A stretch of 64,000 nt of DNA from Mycobacterium botniense (GCF_010723305.1 NZ_BLKW01000002.1:1302001-1366000); one strand, 5' to 3'. Shown: positions 1 to 9,890, counted from the stretch's first letter. A program made the numbers and translations. The notes: a model not told the origin generated them from the sequence alone.

Positions 1-393
1 GGCTTGCAGCGGGGCGTAGGTCTCGGAAGCCTGCCACAATCCGTCGCTGGTACGGGCACCGGGATTGTGTTCGCATCGCGCCTGGTAACCGGTGTGGGTG
101 TCCACTAGCAGGTGTGGTGAAAGTCGTTGCGACGCAGCCTTGATGATCATGAGGTGACCACCGTTGTTCATCTCGTACCACTCACCGTTGGCATTGAGCA
201 TCGGCGTGGGATGGCCGGGCCCGAAGTTGTAGACCAAATAGGAGCCCCGAGTGGTGGCAATGGCATTGGCCAGCAAGTCACGTGCCCCGGCGTGTGCGAC
301 AGGCTGCCCGGTGGTCACCGCCAGCACCGCAACCAGCATCAGCCCGGCGCCACAGGACACCGCGCGGCGGAGACTGGAAGCAAGACTGATCAC
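1..393 (-). CDS. Secreted protein, C-terminal part beyond the window (LprO position)
   Basis: This reading frame stays open to the window edge, so only the first 131 codons are visible. It starts at a GTG at 393, with GAAAGG six bases upstream as ribosome binding site. Residues 1-35 form a signal peptide: an arginine pair at 9-10, a hydrophobic core, and AHA before G36. There is no lipobox cysteine at the cleavage site, so a soluble exported protein is more likely than a lipoprotein. The mature part is rich in aromatic residues and Gly/Asn (for example YLVYNFGPGHP and EWYEMNNGGH). In H37Rv the gene beside the next protein is Rv0179c (lprO), and position is the only reason to suggest that identity. 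Function is unknown. Confidence 0.7.
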   Translation of the reverse strand, partial: MISLASSLRRAVSCGAGLMLVAVLAVTTGQPVAHAGARDLLANAIATTRGSYLVYNFGPGHPTPMLNANGEWYEMNNGGHLMIIKAASQRLSPHLLVDTHTGYQARCEHNPGARTSDGLWQASETYAPLQA

Positions 394-500
394 AGCGCAC
401 CTTTCGGTCCGACACCAATACACAACAAACACAACACCAGAAACACAGGTAACACACTCAACCTGCGTAACGATCGTGTGACGCTTCAGCTGCGGTGCAA

Positions 501-1907
501 TTACGTTTGGCCGGTTAGTGTTTCCCGCGTCGCCGAATCGCCGGTGCGTGGGTGCGCGGTGGTATCCGGAATCCGGTGGTAGCCGCGACGGTCGTAGATC
601 CAGGTGACAACGCTCCCCAGAAGCAGCCCGATGACAAGGCCGATGGCCGTCATCGTCAGTGCCTGGGAGAGGCCGGCGTCCGCGCGACCGCCGAGATACA
701 GCAGAGCCCGGGCCCCCAAGAACACCTGATGCATGGGCTCAAAGGTGGCTAGCCAGCCGAACAACGACGGTGTGGCCTCGAGCGGGATCGTCGCGCCGGC
801 CGACGGCAAGCCGAGGATCACGAACACCAGTAGGCTGGCCAACAGGCCGATCGAGCCCAGCACGGCGATCAGCGAGGTGGACGTGATGCCGACCGCACTA
901 ATCGCAAACACACCGTAAAGCCAGAGTGCCCACCCGTTGTAAATCGGCATCCCGAGCCCTTTGGCGATGGCGATATACACTGCCGACGTGAGCGCGGCCT
1001 GCACTACCGTTAACGCCCACTTGATGAGCAAGGTGCGAAACCGCGAGATGTTGACCTGCGCGGCGAACCGGTACACCGGGCCGAATTCGGCAGGTATATA
1101 GCCGAGCATCGAGTCGACCAGGGTGCTGACAACAATGCTGCCGGTAAACCCCGCGAGCAGCAGCAACAGCGAGTAGTAAAAAGCCGACAATCCATTCCCG
1201 GTGCCGTCCGGCAGGGGATTGTGCACCTCGGTGTTGATTTGGATGGGACTGCCCATCACCAGCGACAGGGCACCCGATTGCGGTGCGCCACCGGTATGCT
1301 GCGTGATCTGTTGGGAAAGACGTTGACCTGCCAGGGTATTAAGTGCGTGCAGCGCTGCGCCGAGGGTCTGGCCGGCGATGCTGGAGCCCAGAGTGCCGGC
1401 TCGCGGGTTCGTCACGATCGTGATGACGGGTCGCTCCGCGTGTCCAGGGCGCATGAGGTTTTGCGGCAAGTCGCGCACCCGTGACGAGAAGTTCGGCGGG
1501 ATCACCACGGCGCCGTAGATCCGGGCGGTGTCCAGCTGGTGCCAAGCCTCGCCGCGGGAGAGCAGCCGAACGTCGAACTTGTTCTTGTCCAATCCCGATA
1601 CCAACCTGCTCGTGATCTGCCCACCGGCCGGCCCGGCATCCTCGTTCACGATGGCGATGGGGAAATGCCGCAGGCTGGATGTCGGGTTCAAGATTCCGCC
1701 CAGGTACAAGGCGGCCAACGCCGAGAGCACTGCCAACGTGATGACGATCGGCGCAATCCAGAACCGTATGGTTCGGGTGGCTCTGCGACCGGCTGAACCG
1801 GATCGGCCGGCGCGCGGTCGGGGCTCTCGGGCGGCTTTTTCCGGGGACGCTGCCCGGTCGGCATCGTCGCCGGACCTGGCTGCGTGCCGGGGCGCTCTGT
1901 CAGTCAT
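501..1907 (-). CDS. DUF3533/YhgE-Pip-like multi-pass membrane protein (Rv0180c-like)
   Basis: The 468-residue protein has a basic cytoplasmic N-terminus, one membrane helix at about 48-73, then an exported domain of about 170 residues that opens with the IAIVNEDAGP signature of YhgE/Pip and DUF3533 proteins. It ends with about six membrane helices from residue 235 and a short cytoplasmic tail. This layout resembles the permease half of ABC-2 type exporters without an ATPase. The start is the ATG at 1907, preceded by AGGAG. Size and position next to the pirin gene match Rv0180c (about 452 residues). No substrate is known for the mycobacterial member. A role in export or cell-surface maintenance is inferred from topology only. 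Confidence 0.8.
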   Translation of the reverse strand: MTDRAPRHAARSGDDADRAASPEKAAREPRPRAGRSGSAGRRATRTIRFWIAPIVITLAVLSALAALYLGGILNPTSSLRHFPIAIVNEDAGPAGGQITSRLVSGLDKNKFDVRLLSRGEAWHQLDTARIYGAVVIPPNFSSRVRDLPQNLMRPGHAERPVITIVTNPRAGTLGSSIAGQTLGAALHALNTLAGQRLSQQITQHTGGAPQSGALSLVMGSPIQINTEVHNPLPDGTGNGLSAFYYSLLLLLAGFTGSIVVSTLVDSMLGYIPAEFGPVYRFAAQVNISRFRTLLIKWALTVVQAALTSAVYIAIAKGLGMPIYNGWALWLYGVFAISAVGITSTSLIAVLGSIGLLASLLVFVILGLPSAGATIPLEATPSLFGWLATFEPMHQVFLGARALLYLGGRADAGLSQALTMTAIGLVIGLLLGSVVTWIYDRRGYHRIPDTTAHPRTGDSATRETLTGQT

Positions 1908-2104
1908 GCAAGGCTCCTTTTGCCGGGGTCACCCTCAGTCCTGGTGGGGGACGCCGATTGCACCGATTACGTGGTCGTGGCGAGCATCACGGACACGGAC
2001 TGCCGCGTCATCGCCGCTCACTTGCTGCAGACGGGTAGCGGATGCGAGGGCGGGCACGTTGGGACCGAGCTTTTCCCCGACGACCCAGTCGTTTCACCCA
2101 CCAC

Positions 2105-2842
2105 CTAGCTGCCCAGTGCCGCATGCATCTCCCAGACCAGGATCTCCGATGGCTCGACGGCACCGACACGCACACCGCAACACGAGGTGAACCGGACTGC
2201 ATCACCCTCACCCACGGTGTCAGGTCGATCGCTGTCACTCTCCAGGGTGAGTCGCCCGCGTGTGACAAAAAGGTGCAGATAGGGCGCCGAGGGCAGTTCG
2301 ACCCGCTCACCCGGTTGCAGCCGTGCGCCGTGCAGCGCCGCATGGCGATTGTGGATCATGAGGGCCGCGTCGCGTCCGGGGATGCCGGAGGCGATCGGCG
2401 CCAGGGCGCCCCGCAGCAGTTGCTCGTCGATCTCCCGCTGTTGATAGCTCGGAGCAATACCGCTGTGATCGGGGATGACCCACATCTGGACGAAATGTAC
2501 TGGCAACGTGTGCGAATCGTTCTTCTCCGAATGCAGGATGCCGGTGCCTGCTGACATGCGCTGAGCCAGGCCGGGGTAGATCATCCCGCGATTTCCGGCG
2601 GAATCTTGATGCACCAGTGCGCCCTGCAGCACCCATGTCACGATTTCCATGTCCCGGTGCGGGTGGGGGTCAAAGCCGCTGTTCGGCTCGACGGTGTCGT
2701 CGTTGTTGACGAGCAGCACGCCATGATGAGTGTTGGCCGGATCGTAGTGATCGCCGAACGAGAACGAATGCCTGGAAGTCAGCCAGGAGGTCTTTGTGAC
2801 GGCCCGTTCTGCGGCACGGCGGATGTCGACGGCGGCAGGCAT
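2105..2842 (-). CDS. Pirin family protein (Rv0181c-like)
   Basis: The 245-residue protein is a bicupin pirin. The metal-binding N-terminal cupin is clear: HPHRDMEIVTW near residue 60 and HSEKND near 105 supply the histidine and glutamate ligands usual for the family. Bacterial pirins bind iron or other divalent metals, and some act as quercetin dioxygenases; the substrate here is not known. The ATG at 2842 lies six bases after a TACCCT hexamer on the minus strand, so the mRNA is probably leaderless. Length and neighbours agree with Rv0181c. In H37Rv the next gene is sigG; here an IclR regulator and a dehydrogenase take its place. Confidence 0.88.
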   Translation of the reverse strand: MPAAVDIRRAAERAVTKTSWLTSRHSFSFGDHYDPANTHHGVLLVNNDDTVEPNSGFDPHPHRDMEIVTWVLQGALVHQDSAGNRGMIYPGLAQRMSAGTGILHSEKNDSHTLPVHFVQMWVIPDHSGIAPSYQQREIDEQLLRGALAPIASGIPGRDAALMIHNRHAALHGARLQPGERVELPSAPYLHLFVTRGRLTLESDSDRPDTVGEGDAVRFTSCCGVRVGAVEPSEILVWEMHAALGS

Positions 2843-2848
2843 GGCTTC

Positions 2849-2854
2849 AGGGTA
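2849..2854 (-). promoter_or_regulatory. -10 box (TACCCT) of a leaderless pirin transcript
   Basis: TACCCT on the minus strand fits TANNNT and ends six bases before the pirin ATG. In mycobacteria that spacing puts the transcription start at the first base of the start codon. Confidence 0.55.
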
Positions 2855-2938
2855 GCGGCTGCACCACCCCTAGCCGCCGCCAGCCGCGAGCGGGTGCCGC
2901 ACACACTGCAATACATCCCGTGGCCGGCCTGGGAGGTG

Positions 2939-3829
2939 TCAAACGACCGCGGCTGCCAGCAGCTGCCGAGCGTGGCTGAGTGCTGCGTCGAGGTCAGACA
3001 GCGTCAGGGTCTCGGGACGGGCTAAGTGGATTTCGATTTGGTAAGCCGGCTGGCCATCGCGACCGAAAATAGGCAGGACCACGAATTCGGTTGAGGCCAG
3101 CTTACTCTCAAGAACTCCGGTCACCGATTCGAGTGTGACCATGGTCATCAGCGTGCTGAGCTGCCGGGCCACCTGCTCGCTGGTGTCCACCGAGGCCAAC
3201 ACCGCAGCGAGCCGGTCGTGTAGTGCCGCGTGCGCGTCGCCGAAGCGCCACGCCCCGTAGCCACGGTTGCGGATGTCAGCGAGCACCCGGCGGTGCTGAG
3301 CGGCGTCGGTCTCGGTCAGCCGCGGTCTGACCCGGCGCAACCATGCGTCGACCGCGTCGTCATCGCGCCACGCCATCGCAACCAAACCGAACGGTGGATC
3401 GATCGGAAAGCGCTGACCGACAGCGTGTTCGCCATCGGTGCCGTGCCCTACCGCATCAACCGTGGTCAGGTGCCGATCGCCGATCCTCGACATCGAACAG
3501 CCTGCACCCAGTGTCCTGTGCAGGAATGTGAGCGCCTCGCGGCCGCGATCCAACAGTGGAAACTGCGCCCGCAGACCGTTGACCAGCTTGAACAAGCCGG
3601 CGCCGAGGACATAACGCCGATCCGGGTGGCGGGCCACCCAGCTACCCTGCTCCAGCTCGGTGAGTAGCAGCGCGCAGGTGGAGGTACTGATGCCGCACAG
3701 CTTGGCCAGTTCAGCCGAAGTTCGACCAGCCGGTGAATCCGCCAGCGCAGCAAGGACATCCATGACACGGCGAGTGGGTGGCGATTTGGGCCGGCTGGAT
3801 CGCTGCGGTCGGCTTGTTGACGAACCCAT
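2939..3829 (-). CDS. IclR family transcriptional regulator
   Basis: The 296-residue protein has a winged helix-turn-helix at about residues 22-75 (RRVMDVLAALADSP, then TSAELAKLCGISTSTCALLL), followed by an IclR effector-binding domain of about 190 residues. The start is the ATG at 3829, with AGGAG seven bases upstream. It is transcribed away from a dehydrogenase gene across a 62-bp spacer that holds a 7-bp inverted repeat. Local control of the dehydrogenase and of itself is therefore the simplest reading. The effector would be a small acid or a related substrate of the divergent enzyme, which is inference. This gene and its partner replace sigG of H37Rv at this place. Confidence 0.85.
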   Translation of the reverse strand: MGSSTSRPQRSSRPKSPPTRRVMDVLAALADSPAGRTSAELAKLCGISTSTCALLLTELEQGSWVARHPDRRYVLGAGLFKLVNGLRAQFPLLDRGREALTFLHRTLGAGCSMSRIGDRHLTTVDAVGHGTDGEHAVGQRFPIDPPFGLVAMAWRDDDAVDAWLRRVRPRLTETDAAQHRRVLADIRNRGYGAWRFGDAHAALHDRLAAVLASVDTSEQVARQLSTLMTMVTLESVTGVLESKLASTEFVVLPIFGRDGQPAYQIEIHLARPETLTLSDLDAALSHARQLLAAAVV

Positions 3830-3854
3830 ACGCAGCTCCTACCATCCGTCCCAA

Positions 3855-3878
3855 ATATTAGCAACGACTTCCTAATAT
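3855..3878. promoter_or_regulatory. Inverted repeat, probable IclR operator
   Basis: ATATTAG at 3855-3861 and CTAATAT at 3872-3878 are exact reverse complements separated by 10 bases, one helical turn between half-site edges. The right arm contains TAATAT, a good -10 box for the gene starting at 3892. Repressor binding would therefore cover that promoter. The AT-rich arms stand out in this GC-rich sequence. Confidence 0.6.
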
Positions 3879-3891
3879 ATGGAGACTGGTG

Positions 3892-5127
3892 ATGCTGAGG
3901 GTGGGCGTGTGGGGTCCGGGGTCGATGGGTGTGATCGCGCTGCGGGCAGTGATCGACCATCCGCAGCTGGACCTGGTCGATCTCGTCGTGCACAGCGACG
4001 CGAAGGCGGGGTGTGACGCCGGTGAGCTGTGTGGGATCGGCCCGGTGGGTGTGGTGGCGACGCAGGATCCCGCCGCGATGCTCGCCGGCAACGCCGACGC
4101 GGTAGTCTACGCCGCCGCCGCCAACCTGCGGCCGGCCGAGGCAGTGCAGGAGATGGCCTCTCTCCTGCGGGCGGGCAAAAATGTAGTGTCCTGCTCCGTG
4201 GTGCCGCTGGTCTATCCGGACGCCGTTGACCCGGCTTTCACCGAACCACTCCGCGAAGCGGCGCTAGCCGGCGGTGTCTCGTTTATGACCACCGGAATCG
4301 ATACGGGGTTCGCCAACGATATCCTGCCTCTGGTGCTCTCGGGGGTTGCACGGGTGATCCACAGTGTGCGGGTGACGGAAATCTTCAACTACGCGACCTA
4401 CCCGGACACCCAGGCGGTATACGAGATTCTCGGTTTCGGCAAACCACCCGAGGCCAGCGCGTTGGCGGCTGCGCCCGGCGCGTTCACCTTCGGTTGGGGG
4501 CCAGTCCTGCACCAGCTTGCGCGGGGGCTGGGCGTGCGGATCGACCACATCGACGAGAAAGTGGAACGGCTCGCCGCGGACACGTCATTTGATACTCCCA
4601 CCGGGCATATCGCGGCCGGGACGATTGCGGCGATGCGGTCGACGCTGACCGGATACAGTGGGGACACACCGACTTTCGTCGTCGATCATGTGACTCGTAT
4701 CCACGACGACATCGCCCCACACTGGCCGCAACCGCATATTTCGATCCCGCCGCGTGACCTCGGTTATCCGGGAGCGTCTGGCCGTGGCGTGTACCGGGTG
4801 GAGATCGAGGGTTCCCCGAGTATGCGCTGTGAACTGGAGCTGGCCGACGATCACGACCATGATCTGGGTGCACGAATTGCTGGCGCCGCGCGGATGGTCA
4901 ACGTGATCCCTGCGGTGTGCGCCGCCCCGCCGGGCTTGCTGTCGGCGCTGGATCTGCCGCTGATCACCGGTGCCGGCCTGGTGCGGCCGGTGCCCGGACC
5001 GTCACCGGACAGCCGGCTCTGGTCGGCGCCGGCGGGCAGTCGGCGCACCCTCGTTGACCAATCGCCGCCCGTCACCGGCAACCACGGCACAATCCGTGCT
5101 CCCAGCGGAAAGCTCCCCGATGGGTAG
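3892..5127 (+). CDS. NAD(P)-dependent dehydrogenase, dihydrodipicolinate reductase-like fold
   Basis: The N-terminus carries a Rossmann nucleotide-binding motif (VGVWGPGSMG, residues 4-13). The rest of the first 350 residues resembles the DapB-like group that includes 2,4-diaminopentanoate dehydrogenase: an NAD(P) domain, a central catalytic domain, and a return to the nucleotide fold. The substrate cannot be read from the sequence. The ATG at 3892 is preferred over the GTG at 3889 because GGAG lies seven bases before it. After about residue 365 there is a Pro/Ser/Gly-rich tail of some 45 residues that looks non-structural. The divergent IclR gene suggests substrate-induced expression. Confidence 0.7.
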   Translation: MLRVGVWGPGSMGVIALRAVIDHPQLDLVDLVVHSDAKAGCDAGELCGIGPVGVVATQDPAAMLAGNADAVVYAAAANLRPAEAVQEMASLLRAGKNVVSCSVVPLVYPDAVDPAFTEPLREAALAGGVSFMTTGIDTGFANDILPLVLSGVARVIHSVRVTEIFNYATYPDTQAVYEILGFGKPPEASALAAAPGAFTFGWGPVLHQLARGLGVRIDHIDEKVERLAADTSFDTPTGHIAAGTIAAMRSTLTGYSGDTPTFVVDHVTRIHDDIAPHWPQPHISIPPRDLGYPGASGRGVYRVEIEGSPSMRCELELADDHDHDLGARIAGAARMVNVIPAVCAAPPGLLSALDLPLITGAGLVRPVPGPSPDSRLWSAPAGSRRTLVDQSPPVTGNHGTIRAPSGKLPDG

Positions 5128-5206
5128 GCTCCCGAATTCGAGCGCACGCAGTGCGTCTCAGCCGGCTTACCCGGCTTACGCCGGCACGAGCCCGGACGAT
5201 TCGGTT

Positions 5207-6058
<852 letters not shown>

Positions 6059-6102
6059 GCGACTGCCGACTCGGCGCACCCGGATCTGTCCGACGGGTCG
6101 CT

Positions 6103-6108
6103 TAGGTT
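6103..6108 (+). promoter_or_regulatory. -10 box (TAGGTT), leaderless start of the DUF2786 gene
   Basis: TAGGTT ends six bases before the ATG at 6115. It gives the DUF2786-metallohydrolase-bglS set its own promoter. Confidence 0.6.
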
Positions 6109-6114
6109 AGTGCC

Positions 6115-6864
6115 ATGACCGACGACAAGATCCTCGCCCGAATCGCCGCTTTACTGCGCCAGGCCGAAGGCACTGACAATCCCCATGAGGCTGAAGCATT
6201 CATGGCAGCGGCCCAGCGCCTGGCCACGGCGGCATCGATCGACTTGGCGGTGGCCCGGTCGCATGGGGCCGCCCGCTCGGCCGCGCGGACTCCGATCCAG
6301 CGCACCATCACCATCGGCCCCGCGGGCACGAAAGGACTGCGAACCTATGTGCAGCTTTTCGTGTTGATCGCCGCGGCCAACGACGTGCGCTGTGATGTGG
6401 CGGCGAACTCGACGTTCGTCTACGCCTACGGGTTCGTCGAGGACATCGACGTCACCCATGCCCTCTATGCCAGCCTCGTGGTGCAGATGGTACGTGCGTG
6501 TGACGCCTACCTCGCCTCGGGTGCGCACCGCCCAACGCCGACGATCACCGCCCGGTTGAACTTCCAGCTGGCGTTCGGAGCGCGGGTCGGTCAGCGGCTG
6601 GCCGAGGCCCGTGAGCAGGCCCGGCGGGAAGTGACCCGTGATCACAACCGGGCACCGGGTACTGCGGTTGCTTTGCGGGACAAGGAAATCGAGCTGTACG
6701 ACTTCTACCGCAGGATGACGAAGGCGCGCGGCACCTGGCAGGCCAGCCGGGCTGCCGCCGGGTATTCGGCGGCCGCACGCCGCGCGGGTGACCGCGCCGG
6801 CAGACGGGCGCGGCTGGGGACCAGCCCGGAACTGCCGTCGGCGCGGGCAGCGTTGGGCCGATGA
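6115..6864 (+). CDS. DUF2786 domain protein (Rv0184-like)
   Basis: The 249-residue protein begins with the DUF2786 signature: a short helical domain with KILARIAALLRQAEGT, then HEAEAFMAAAQRLAT, at residues 4-45. A conserved alpha/beta middle follows, and a basic, alanine-rich C-terminus of about 60 residues that may bind nucleic acid. No enzymatic function is known for the family. The stop overlaps the next start as ATGA, so it is translationally coupled to the metallohydrolase, a pairing also seen as Rv0184-Rv0185 in H37Rv. Confidence 0.85.
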   Translation: MTDDKILARIAALLRQAEGTDNPHEAEAFMAAAQRLATAASIDLAVARSHGAARSAARTPIQRTITIGPAGTKGLRTYVQLFVLIAAANDVRCDVAANSTFVYAYGFVEDIDVTHALYASLVVQMVRACDAYLASGAHRPTPTITARLNFQLAFGARVGQRLAEAREQARREVTRDHNRAPGTAVALRDKEIELYDFYRRMTKARGTWQASRAAAGYSAAARRAGDRAGRRARLGTSPELPSARAALGR

Positions 6865-7388
6865 GCGCGCAGGGTTCGGCGGTGCGTGACGCGCAACGCT
6901 CGAAGGTCTACGCGGCTGAAGAGTTCGTGCGGACCTTATTCGACCGCGCCGCTGAGCATGGATTACCGGTTGTCGAGTTCTTCGGCTCACAGCTGACGCT
7001 GCCTCCAGAGGCGCGGTTCGGTTCGATTGCCGCGGTGCAGCGCTATGTCGATGCCGTGCTGGCGCTGCCGGCGGTGCGACGGCACTGGCCCGCGGTGTCT
7101 TCACTGACGGTGCGAGCACGACAGGCTGCTACCGCCGCTCATTACGAAAACCGGGACGGCGCAGCCGTTATCGCAGTGCCGGATCGTCACGCAGCCGACT
7201 GGGCGATGCGTGAGTTGGTGGTGCTGCATGAAATGGCGCATCACCTGTGCAGCGCCCAGCCACCACACGGTCCGGAGTTCGTCGCGACGATGTGCACACT
7301 GACCGAGCTGGTGATGGGCCCCGAATCGGGGCACGTACTGCGGGTTGTGTACGCCGAAGAGGGCGTGCGATTAGCGTTGAGCAGGTGA
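6861..7388 (+). CDS. Putative zinc metallohydrolase, TIGR04338 family (Rv0185-like)
   Basis: The 175-residue protein carries HEMAHH in its C-terminal half (about residues 122-127), the HExxH zinc-binding motif of gluzincin-type metallopeptidases. No signal peptide or membrane segment is visible, so it is probably cytoplasmic. The ATG overlaps the upstream stop (ATGA) and its own TGA overlaps the GTG start of bglS (GTGA), which gives tight translational coupling on both sides. Substrate is unknown. Constant pairing with the DUF2786 protein suggests a joint role. Confidence 0.82.
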   Translation: MSAQGSAVRDAQRSKVYAAEEFVRTLFDRAAEHGLPVVEFFGSQLTLPPEARFGSIAAVQRYVDAVLALPAVRRHWPAVSSLTVRARQAATAAHYENRDGAAVIAVPDRHAADWAMRELVVLHEMAHHLCSAQPPHGPEFVATMCTLTELVMGPESGHVLRVVYAEEGVRLALSR

Positions 7389-9529
7389 GCAATCGCGCCG
7401 CACTGCGGTACGACACAGACGCCGATGCCCGCGCGCGCGAGATCGAAACGCAGATGACCGACGACGAGCGATTCTCGTTGCTGGTCAGCGTGATGGGCGC
7501 TAGCGAGATGCTGCCGGTGCGAGACGAGCGCATCCCTGCGGACGTTCCGATGAGCGCCGGGTACGTACCAGGCGTTGCGCGCCTAGGAGTGCCCGCGCTG
7601 CTGATGAGCGACGCCGGCCTGGGTGTGACCAACCCGGGTTATCGGCCGGGTGACACCGCCACCGCGCTCCCGGCCGGGCTGGCGCTGGCCGCCACCTTCG
7701 ACCCTGCGCTGGCGCGCGCGGCCGGTGAGGTGGTCGGAACCGAGGCACGCAGCCGCGGGTTTAATGTGCTACTGGCGGGCGGGATCAACTTGGCACGCGA
7801 TCCACGCAACGGCCGCAACTTCGAATACCTCTCCGAGGATCCGCTGTTGAGTGCCACGATGGCGGCAGCGTCGATCAACGGAATACAGCAGCAACAGGTC
7901 ATCTCGACAATCAAGCACTACAGCCTGAACTGTAACGAAACTAATCGCCACTGGCTCGATGCCGTCATCGACCCGGATGCACACCGCGAATCTGACCTGC
8001 TGGCATTTCAGATCGCCATCGAACGCTCCCAGCCCGGTGCCGTCATGACGGCCTACAACAAGGTCAATGGAGAGTACGCGGGCGGAAACGACGCCCTGAT
8101 CAACACTGTGCTCAAAGGCGCTTGGGGATATCGAGGTTGGGTGATGTCCGACTGGGGCGCCACGCGCAGCTGGGAATACGCCCTGAAGGGTCTCGACCAG
8201 GAATCGGGCGCGCAGATCGACGCCCTGCTATGGCAGGGCGAGGCGTTCAGCGGGCCCCTGCGGGCCGCCTACGCCGACGGCAGGCTTTCTCGCGAGCGGC
8301 TGTCGGACATGGTGCGGCGGATACTGCGCTCGATGTTCGCTGTCGGAATCGACCGGTGGGGGGCGGCGCCAGCGCTGGATATGTCTGCGCATCACCGGAT
8401 TGCGTTACAGATAGCCCGGCAGGGGATAGTGCTGCTGAAGAATGACGGCGTGCTGCCGCTGGGCACTGAATCGGAAGCGCACGTGGCTGTTATCGGCGGC
8501 TACGCCCAACTTGGCGTGGTCGCGGGTTGCGGCTCCAGCACGGTCGTTCCGCCGGGCGGCTACGCCGACGTCCTCCCGATCGGCGAGCCCGGCCCGCTCA
8601 GCGGTTTCCGCAGTCTGTACCTGTTGCCCTCGCCGCCGCTCACCGAACTGAGACAGCACCTTCCCCATGCCCGTATCGAGTTCGACCCGGGTCTCAGCCC
8701 GGCGGAGGCGGTGCTCGCGGCGCGCCGCGCCGACATCGCCATCGTGTTCGTGATCCGCGTCGAAGGGGAGGGTTTCGACAACGCTGACCTCTCGCTGCCC
8801 TGGGGTCAGGACTCGGTGATCGCCGCTGTTGCCGCGGCCAACCCGAACACCGTGGTGGTGCTCGAGACCGGCAATCCGGTCGCCATGCCCTGGCGTGATT
8901 CGGCCAACGCGATCGTCCAGGCATGGTATCCGGGGCAGGCCGGTGGCCAGGCGATCGCCGAGGTTCTCACCGGCACCGTCAATCCCTCGGGTCGGCTGCC
9001 GATCACCTTTCCGGTCGACCTCCGTCAAACACCGCGCCCGGGGCTTCCGGGCCTGGGCGCGCCGTGGGGGACACCGACCACGATCTGCTACCGCGAAGGG
9101 GCCGACGTCGGCTACCGGTGGTTCGCCAGGCAGGGGCACGTCCCGATGTTCGCGTTCGGGCACGGGTTGTGCTACACCAGCTTCGAGCACCGCGATCTGG
9201 TGGTCAGCGCCGGTGACACCGTCACCGCCAGCTGCACCGTAATGAACACCGGCGACCGGGCGGGTGCTGACGTGCCGCAGCTGTACCTCACCGCTGCTCC
9301 CAGTGAAAAGCGGCTGCGGTTACTCGGATTCGAGCGAGTCGAACTCGAGCCGGGGGAATCTCGGCGGGTGACCATCGAGGCGGAGCCGCGCCTGCTAGCC
9401 CGATATGACGGTGGCGCCGGGGGCTGGCGGCTTGAGCCCGGCACCTACTCGATAGCGCTGGCCACGTCGGCGACGGCTCCGCAACTGGTGGCCGAGGTGC
9501 AACTGGGTGGCCGGTTTCTCGGGCGGTGA
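7385..9529 (+). CDS. bglS: Glycoside hydrolase family 3 beta-glucosidase
   Basis: The 714-residue enzyme has the three GH3 parts: an N-terminal TIM-barrel, an alpha/beta sandwich that begins near residue 330 (QGIVLLKNDGVLPLG), and a C-terminal fibronectin-III-like domain from about residue 610. The catalytic nucleophile is Asp256 in VMSDWGAT. KHYSLN earlier in the barrel is the usual substrate-binding Lys-His pair. It should hydrolyse beta-glucosides or related oligosaccharides. The GTG at 7385 is chosen because it overlaps the upstream stop (GTGA). In-frame codons further upstream lie inside the metallohydrolase gene. No signal peptide is visible, so action is probably intracellular. It corresponds to Rv0186. 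Confidence 0.92.
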   Translation: MSNRAALRYDTDADARAREIETQMTDDERFSLLVSVMGASEMLPVRDERIPADVPMSAGYVPGVARLGVPALLMSDAGLGVTNPGYRPGDTATALPAGLALAATFDPALARAAGEVVGTEARSRGFNVLLAGGINLARDPRNGRNFEYLSEDPLLSATMAAASINGIQQQQVISTIKHYSLNCNETNRHWLDAVIDPDAHRESDLLAFQIAIERSQPGAVMTAYNKVNGEYAGGNDALINTVLKGAWGYRGWVMSDWGATRSWEYALKGLDQESGAQIDALLWQGEAFSGPLRAAYADGRLSRERLSDMVRRILRSMFAVGIDRWGAAPALDMSAHHRIALQIARQGIVLLKNDGVLPLGTESEAHVAVIGGYAQLGVVAGCGSSTVVPPGGYADVLPIGEPGPLSGFRSLYLLPSPPLTELRQHLPHARIEFDPGLSPAEAVLAARRADIAIVFVIRVEGEGFDNADLSLPWGQDSVIAAVAAANPNTVVVLETGNPVAMPWRDSANAIVQAWYPGQAGGQAIAEVLTGTVNPSGRLPITFPVDLRQTPRPGLPGLGAPWGTPTTICYREGADVGYRWFARQGHVPMFAFGHGLCYTSFEHRDLVVSAGDTVTASCTVMNTGDRAGADVPQLYLTAAPSEKRLRLLGFERVELEPGESRRVTIEAEPRLLARYDGGAGGWRLEPGTYSIALATSATAPQLVAEVQLGGRFLGR

Positions 9530-9559
9530 ACAGTCTGCCCGCTGCCCGATGTCGACTCG

Positions 9560-9706
9560 TTACGCGACGGGCACCATTTCGTCGCCACAGGTGCACCGAT
9601 ACGGGGCGCCGGCCTCAGGGCAGTGACATTCGGCCTCGATGCGCACCCGGCATCCGCAGCCCTCGTGCGCACAGGTCAGCAAGGTCCCGGTCTCATAGGT
9701 TGTCAT
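9560..9706 (-). CDS. mymT: Copper-binding metallothionein MymT
   Basis: This 48-residue protein has seven cysteines (12, 17, 19, 27, 29, 38, 40) in the motifs CxxxxCxC, CHC and CTC. They match M. tuberculosis MymT nearly position for position. MymT binds several Cu(I) ions in a solvent-shielded core and protects against copper. The frame continues upstream to 9793, but the conserved protein begins with [12 protein letters not shown], so the ATG at 9706 is used. A RicR operator lies 86 bp upstream at 9793-9811. The gene is small enough to be missed by routine calling. Confidence 0.92.
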   Translation of the reverse strand: MTTYETGTLLTCAHEGCGCRVRIEAECHCPEAGAPYRCTCGDEMVPVA

Positions 9707-9792
9707 TGACTGCACCCTCGTTCGTGTCGGGGACCCCGAGGGGTCCGATGTTCTTGCGGGTTGCCCATGACCCGGACAACCGTGGCGAAGCA

Positions 9793-9811
9793 TATACCCC
9801 GTACGGGTATA
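9793..9811. promoter_or_regulatory. RicR box of mymT
   Basis: TATACCC-CGTAC-GGGTATA is a perfect 7-bp inverted repeat with a 5-bp centre. It agrees with the operator bound by the copper-sensing repressor RicR, which controls mymT in M. tuberculosis. ricR itself lies 3.4 kb away at 13204. Confidence 0.85.
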
Positions 9812-9877
9812 TAGTAAACCCTCGAGCAGCGCGGGCCACCGGCCTACCCGGGGAGCAGCCTGATAGAGCAGGCCGAC

Positions 9878-9883
9878 TAGCGT
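9878..9883 (+). promoter_or_regulatory. -10 box (TAGCGT), leaderless start of the O-methyltransferase
   Basis: TAGCGT ends seven bases before the ATG at 9891, and no ribosome binding site is seen. Confidence 0.55.
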
Positions 9884-9890
9884 TGGCCCT

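Noticed and set aside
1908..2104. Possible small gene between the DUF3533-like and pirin genes
   Set aside because: A plus-strand frame at 1884-2108 has no ribosome binding site and no recognisable sequence, so it was left unannotated.
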